Below the pieces are notes generated by a model that saw only the letters and a program-made list of their open reading frames with translations, was not told where the DNA came from and searched no databases. Of a DNA stretch of 64,000 nt, positions 58,159 through 64,000 are shown piece after piece. Positions within the stretch are counted from its first letter, which is position 1, and each line of letters begins with the position of its first letter. The stretch is from Hygrocybe punicea (Eukaryota; Basidiomycota; Agaricomycetes; Agaricales; Hygrophoraceae): NCBI GenBank assembly GCA_963556145.1, contig OY744465.1, positions 6,696,001 to 6,760,000 on the forward strand. Direction: 5' to 3'. A program made the translations under genes and the position numbers.

Positions 58159-60186
58159 ACTCTGCCCATAGACCGTCAGATGATGTCTGGATCGCTATCT
58201 TGTCCCAGCTGAATTACTAGTACTAGTGCAACTTGCCCCCGTTTTCCACTCTGACTTGTTGAACTCATGTCTGTTATATGTAGCATAAATGCTCACTGGC
58301 ATGCAGGAGAACTACGTGATAAGTTTGTCTCTCCCGAGGACAAGAAGCATCTTGCGGTATCCACCCAGCGGCACCCATTGAACAAAGCCGACTTTGGCGA
58401 CCTCGCAATCCAAAATGGCAGAGCAGCTACACAACAACGTGAGCCTGGCTAGCTTTTGATGCCCTCTTCCCGCGGGCTTACGATGATTGATTGTGGTCAA
58501 GGATGAACTGCTCATTCCTTGGGTTTTACCCGATGTCTCCACGACAACGCCAAACGACACCGTCATTTGCTCTGTTCTCGTCATGTCTACCTTGAAACAG
58601 TGAGTCTTGTACGCTTTCCCCCACTCTCGGTGACGAAATACTCGATGAATGCTATGCTCTCACAGGTACTTCCGTTATTATGATAACAGGCTGTGGTATA
58701 ACCTCCTTCACCATCGAAGGGGTATTGGCAATCCCTTCTTAAACGGATCAACAAGATCCCAAACTTTGGCGACGAGCCAACCCCAGTGGGCAAAAATGCT
58801 GCACGTCATCATTACCCATTTCGTGCGCGCCGTTGCGCAGGGCAGCCCGCAAGTTGACAAAAAATTCTGGGAACGAGGAGGCTGGGTCTGGATGCTACTT
58901 CATCAGCAGATGGATGCGCGCATTCAGCGCTTCGGACAACAAGGGCACGTTTTTCCCCTCTCGGGATCACTAGGACAGAATGTCAGCATACAGCACTGCT
59001 CCACAGTGGGTGTCTGGTTTCCGCGAGTGTGGTTGCCTTCGGATGTATGATCTGCAAACGAACACAAAGGTTGACTGCGCCTTGCTTGCAGGCCATGTCA
59101 GGTTTGCTATTCAGGGGGAGAAGCAGCTGGATACAGTGCGCATCGCGCCGCAATGGTTCATGTACGCCAATGGGGAGAAGCACAAGGCGGAAAACAGGTT
59201 TTGGATGTGAGGCGGCTGAAACTAGAAGATGTAGTGTATAATATATACTGACACCAGTTGTGGTCAACGAAATTGTAGTCGATCGTCTTGCGGAGCCAAC
59301 AATGGGTTCTTGATCTACGATTGCATGTTATGATAAGGTATATTGGGTGACATGGACTGTTTTGTCTCTCGCTTACAAGGTGGGATACACCGAGGATCTT
59401 GCGGTATCGATGATTTTCACTGCCGAAATACAAATAGCAGTCGCTATGTGTGGTCCCTGCTTTGCTTCCGCATGCCTGTACCACGGGACAGACGGTGAGA
59501 GGTATCTCTGTTGTTGTGAAGTTGGCAAATAATTTTCTCAATTTGTCTTTGATTTTACTCACCGCGGTGGTGATGTCAAGGACGTGGGCGAGTCCTTCTT
59601 GGAGGGAGATGAGCAAAACAATGAAGACGTACCAAGATCCACGATGAGCGGTTGGTGATCGGGCCTGAGAGCCAAGTCTGTACCATTATTCCAAAGTCGG
59701 TGTAAAAGAACAATGAGGGAGAGCCAGGAAGGTGTTGTATACTGGGAGGGATGAATGAAGAGTCTCAAGTTATGGGAAAGAGGCCTTAGGGGACGACGAA
59801 GCGAAAAATGGCGTTGCGAAAAACGATGCAGTGTTCAGCACCCACCTGTTGCCACTGCCGATGCAGTGGAAGTTCCAATCCACTCGTTGTTACTGTCATG
59901 CTCAGTATCAAAATAAACCTGCCATCTCAATGTTGCCTCAGTCCGAGGCTGAATGGGTGAAATAACGTGAATGAGGAAGGCTATTACTCAGAGAGTCAAA
60001 CGAGGATGTTGGAGGCACAGTGGAAGCGACTGCCACGCTGACATTAGGGAGGGTTGGGAGGACATATCACGACAGGGTGGTGGATGCAGCCAAGTATATT
60101 TTTGGTCCTATGGACAGAGCAAACCAGGCGACATGTGCAAATTCTTGCAACTACCATAGAGGTACATGATAAGAAAATTGAGGGAA
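58159..60186. other. Weakly supported ORFs, no assigned genes
   Basis: Plus-strand frames at 58649-59050 and 58980-59210 and a minus-strand frame at 59616-59158 (LRKLFANFTTTEIPLTVCPV) are protein-like but match nothing I recognise. 59.65-60.18 kb holds no supportable gene. Confidence 0.3.
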
Positions 60187-61555
60187 CTAGATGTGCGGTA
60201 TAAAACGGGTCCACTCTACAGTGCGATAGGCTCCAGGGGGGAGAGACCTCAGCGCCATAAAGGGGAGTACAAGCAATGTGAGGCGGGCAAAGATGTACAG
60301 AGCAATCGCTGGGATGAAAATGATCGCAAAAAAACAACTTGATGAAGTCATTCGACGTGTTCAAATTATTGAAGATCGTCATCAACGTTATCAGAAGTGG
60401 CATGACTGCCACCGACAACGCAGAGACTCGCCAAAGAAGTTGTTCGGTGTGCGTTGGAAAGTAAAACGCCCAAGCAAAACAGTGAATTCCGCCAAAAACT
60501 ATTCCAACAACCGCAGCCATGAGGTTATCCCTGCACTCGGATTCCACCTCTGGACCGAATGTTCCAACTCGTCTTTTGTGCGATTCGTAACTTGTTCCAT
60601 CGAGAATTGGAAGAAATACGAGGAATGGAGAGAAAACGACAGTCTTCCATACTCCATCCTGGTCCACCAATGTTGCAATGGGTCGATAAGCCTCTTTCAG
60701 GGAGTCGGCCAGTCCTCGCTTGAATGCATTCCACAGCGAACGTAAACATCCCTCCGTTCCCGCATCGTTTGTTCTGTTTCCCCTTCTGTCCTCTCCCTCG
60801 TCCTGTCCCTCGTCCGTGTTCTTGTCTGCCCACACTCGTATAGGGCGATTCACATTCAGAGGCTTGTCCCACCAGACGACGTACGTCGCAAGGTTAAGCA
60901 CAGCGAATGCACCTGTAGCAACCTCCAACTCCGTCACAGGAAGGCCTTCAATTGCCCGGGCGATACACTGAAGAATGAACCACCCCGTTTGGAGTAATGC
61001 GAAAGCTTTCGATAGTACGTCCCCTTTACTTCTGTCCTGGATCTCTTCCTCCAATAGACTCGTTCTGTACTTCTCAGGTAGATCGGGGATATCGTCGATC
61101 GTGATTGTGTGGATTGGTTCGCCATTTTCATCACACTGCATGTAACCGCCCATCACAACAAAGAACCCGTGCGTCTTGGTCCATCCATACTCTAAAACAT
61201 ATCACCATCAATCTCGCACACTCTTCCAGAACATCTCATGGCTCTCACTCTGGTTAGCCTTGGCAATCTTGCGTGCCGCGATCAGCTGTCGCGTCGCCCA
61301 TCCCACAATCAATTCAGGTGCCAGCAATGCCAGCAACATCATCCACACACGACGCGCAGCTCTCCTACCCCAACTATCTTCCGGCGCCGGGATATTCGGA
61401 TGGATCGCGAGCCAGATACAGGCGAACAATGTCACAAGGCAACTCCAAATGATATTCCAGATGGTTCGGCATTTATCCAAATCGTGGCAAGAGGATGGCG
61501 CGAGGTTTATGACCGTAGAAGTGTTGGCTAACATCTCGAAGACGGGGATGATCAT
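60187..61555 (-). pseudogene. Multi-pass membrane protein family, copy 3 (one frameshift)
   Basis: The best-preserved copy. Exon 1 is 61555-61249 (MIIPVFEMLANTSTVINLAP to RKIAKANQ), a 57-nt intron spans 61248-61192 (GTGAGA...TTTTAG), and exon 2 starts at 61191 (KYGWTKTHGFFVVMGGYMQC). Six or seven membrane-spanning segments are visible, and the family block LQTGWFILQCIARAIEGLPV is intact. A seven-T run (60328-60334, six expected) shifts the frame before AIIFIPAIALYIFARL, so the family stop at 60187-60189 is missed and the frame runs to 60044 with about 80 unrelated residues. Corrected length would be 436 residues, with no other lesion. A homopolymer sequencing error is possible. Confidence 0.88.
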
Positions 61556-63105
61556 GGTGCACTGTCAAGCTCTCTTCCTTGACCCTCGAGTCACCAATGC
61601 CACCATCTCAAAAGTGACGCCGAAGAACCATTGTAGGAGACCATGGAAACCGTCAGCTTCAAACTGAGATACTAGGGCATAGAGTACACCACATATGGTA
61701 GCAACGGACTACCGGACTGATAGAAAAGAATTCTTGAGGAATGCAACGGGATGAACCCTTTCCGCTTTCTTCTTCTTTATCACCCTCGTCTACTGTCAAA
61801 CAACGCCCACAGCATGTACCCCCTTCTTGATGAAGCAAGGAATGCAGTTCTCGCGCTCTAGGATGGCGAATCCGTGAATAGAGAAGATTTGCTACTATAG
61901 CATTTGAGCGAAGATCCCGTTCGTGCAATCTTGAGGTCTGTCTCGAAACCAAATAACACCAAGATCATCGACCAAATGTCCGTTTTCTAGCCATCCCCAC
62001 CTGCCAGGGCACACTCTTGCGTCTTGCCGATCTTTTGCATCCACATGAGATCGTTTATGAACCTCCACTGAACATAGTAATATAGCGTCAAATTACCTGC
62101 CAACCCCCTCTCTCCTTGGTCCTGGTGGAAATACAAGGAAGTTAATCTTTTGGAAGCCAGCAAGAAGATTCGTACTAATTTCGTAGTCATCTCATCATGA
62201 TGCACGTTTTTCATCAGAGTTTCATCGCAACACAGCACTCGCACAAGTGGCGTTAGCCAACCGTAGAAGTTCTGGTCCAGTGGGCACTGGTTACGACGAC
62301 GCGGAAGGGCCCGTACGGTATGGAAGTTTCCCAACCCCGGAATTATGTTACCTTTCAGATCTCCTTCTTCCCCTTCGTTTCCCCACATATTTATGGTTTC
62401 CTGACCGTTGTTTTCACGACTGATATTTTCCATGTTCGGTGTCAATGTCGGGAAAGACGTGGTGCTCGGTTCAATTGCTGTGCTCACGCCAATCTACATC
62501 CAGCCATCGTCAGCACTGGCATCAGCCTGCGTGCGCCACCAAATAACTCAAGACATACATTCTGATATGGCATCTTTCCAAAATCCTGCCCGTTCATCTG
62601 CACCGGCAGCCATTCCATCGAACTGTATTCACAAGTCAGCATATGTTCAGCAACAAAAATAACAGTCATCATCATCACGTACTTTTTCTTATTCACGGTG
62701 TCATTACCCTCCGAGTCCTTCCATGTGTTGTCTTCCTCCACGTCCACCGATATCGTATGGGAAGAGGGAAGGCGCGAGGTTGCAAAAAATATTCGCCGTA
62801 CCCATCATCGAGAACGATCATACTGATGACCACGTCCAAGAGCTGTAGGTAGGGATGATGAAGTTACTCTACAATGTGGCCTGTACTCTGTACCTGGCAA
62901 GATAGTTGTCCCACAGTCCTTTCCATTCGACCTCTTTGCTCATTATCTGAGCATCGCAGCTAAGTGCCTTGCGGAACACAGCCTTGCTAAGCTGGTAAAG
63001 TTGTTGGTAGCCTTGGGCAATCCGCGTACCTTGTTTAAGCTTTGCGCGCCGCGACCTCGTCAAGTGATTCGGAGCGGGCTGCTCATCATCTGCGACACGG
63101 CACAC
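61556..63105 (-). other. Upstream block of the membrane-family locus, copy 3
   Basis: Contains sequence repeated at 43997-44830 (best at 62103-62870) and fragments shared with copy 1's upstream region. Minus-strand pieces include HHDEMTTKLVRIFLLASKRL (about 62200), FDGMAAGADERAGFWKDAI (about 62600) and QIMSKEVEWKGLWDNYLARY (about 62900). Probably exons of the gene that precedes or forms the 5' part of the membrane gene; the exon chain is not resolved. Confidence 0.45.
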
Positions 63106-64000
63106 AGAACGGCCAATACCAAAGGTCGGAGGGCCCAGTGAACAGGCTGGATAATGCCGCCTGGGTAACCGAGATGTCTGGCAAATTCGTTGAGAGAGAG
63201 AGAAGCTTGGTTACTACATAAGAATGAAACTCACCTCCTTTGTGGGATGTTGGCGCAATCTCAGTACCTTTTCACGAAAGCCAAACTTCTTGTTGAGACA
63301 TGTCCATTTTCTACCTACCCTTGACCTCCCGACGGATCAGCAGCACAATTGGCGAGATGACGAGCTTGAGTATGTTGATGGCGGATTGGAGGTATGTAGG
63401 CCCGATGGAACATTTGCGATAACTTTGTCAAGCGCTGGCTCGGAGCCTTGAGCTGTCTGACGACTTCGGTCAATCACCATGCACTTATGAGTTATGATGT
63501 TCCCTGCATAAGCCCTCGAAGGCTTGAACTGGCGTTGTTGGGCAATAAAATGTGTAACTCAGCAGCATTCAACACCCAAGCCGTATCGCCAACAGAGGGA
63601 GCTTACTAGCCTGGACTATTCCTTCGCTAGCTGAATTACATGTAAACAGATAGGTGTTTTGGTTGCCCGCCGGGGGTGAGCTTGGTGAGGCAGCAATGCC
63701 GGTATGTGTCGTGAATTGGGTGGTTCCGACAGAAGTAAGTGCATGTAAGCCTCGATGTATGCGTAACAGTAAGGCGTCCTCCTCATTTGTCGTCGCGTTT
63801 CCTTGAATTCGATCGAGGCGTTGACCAACATTCCCACACTCAGCTACTCATCAACATCGGGAAAACGTGGACGAAATGACATGAGATTATAAATGATTAG
63901 CAGATAAATTATTTGTATAATATATATAACTATTATACATTGTCTGGTAATGGAAGATATAGGACAGTCGAGTTTGCAGAAACTGCAAAGTGTGCCAGAA
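63106..64000. other. No supportable gene
   Basis: Short frames on both strands without domains. AT-rich from about 63880 to 63960 (ataatatatataactatt). Confidence 0.4.

Noticed and set aside
1..64000. tRNA or rRNA genes
   Set aside because: No cloverleaf or conserved rRNA segment was recognised by eye; absence is not proven without a covariance-model scan.

Overview
The window looks like a transposon-dense stretch of a basidiomycete (Agaricomycete-type) genome. The evidence is short introns of about 48-70 nt with GT..AG ends, gene families I recognise from mushroom genomes (a multi-pass membrane protein family, a Crinkler-type ubiquitin-like domain, a fungal class I sesquiterpene synthase), and fungal-type Helitrons, hAT and Ty3/gypsy elements. 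Few intact host genes remain; most of the sequence is nested mobile DNA in several states of decay.

Layout. 1-1.9 kb: minus-strand membrane-protein copy 1 (broken). 3.76-5.40 kb: a DNA transposon with about 0.46-0.49 kb terminal inverted repeats holding decamer arrays, flanked by a 5-bp target duplication. 6.0-27.5 kb: Helitron-1 on the minus strand (Rep, Pif1 helicase, ubiquitin-protease-like C-terminus), split by a 13.5-kb hAT element (8998-22542, target duplication cttcacag). The hAT transposase is itself split by a 9.2-kb element X (9446-18685, target duplication aaaacagc). X carries a second, degenerate Helitron and a dead sesquiterpene-synthase fragment. A 642-bp fold-back MITE sits just inside an intron donor of the hAT gene. 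In my hand translations, removing each large insert with one copy of its target duplication restores the interrupted frame.

28.4-33.7 kb: tandem repeats and a divergent pair of multi-exon genes of unknown function. 34.7-36.1 kb: membrane-protein copy 2 (three TGA codons). 38.96-41.67 kb: a non-autonomous LTR element (B). 41.8-42.1 kb: a Crinkler-type N-terminal exon. 44 kb: an orphan block of the membrane-protein locus. 45.07-56.87 kb: a young Ty3/gypsy element with nearly identical LTRs. Its gag is split by a small LTR element (A, 1,996 bp, identical LTRs). Its 3' region carries a three-exon gene on the opposite strand encoding a coiled-coil protein with a Zn2Cys6-type cysteine pattern. 57-59.6 kb: weakly supported host genes. 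60.2-63.1 kb: membrane-protein copy 3 with its upstream block.

Two themes run through the window. First, precise nesting allows relative dating: Helitron-1 is older than hAT, which is older than X; the gypsy is older than element A. Second, disabling stops are mostly TGA where the parental codon was evidently CGA (proved by paralogue comparison at three sites), pointing to CpG transition decay. The most unusual biology is the antisense Zn2Cys6 gene in the retrotransposon and the protease-like tail on the Helitron helicase.
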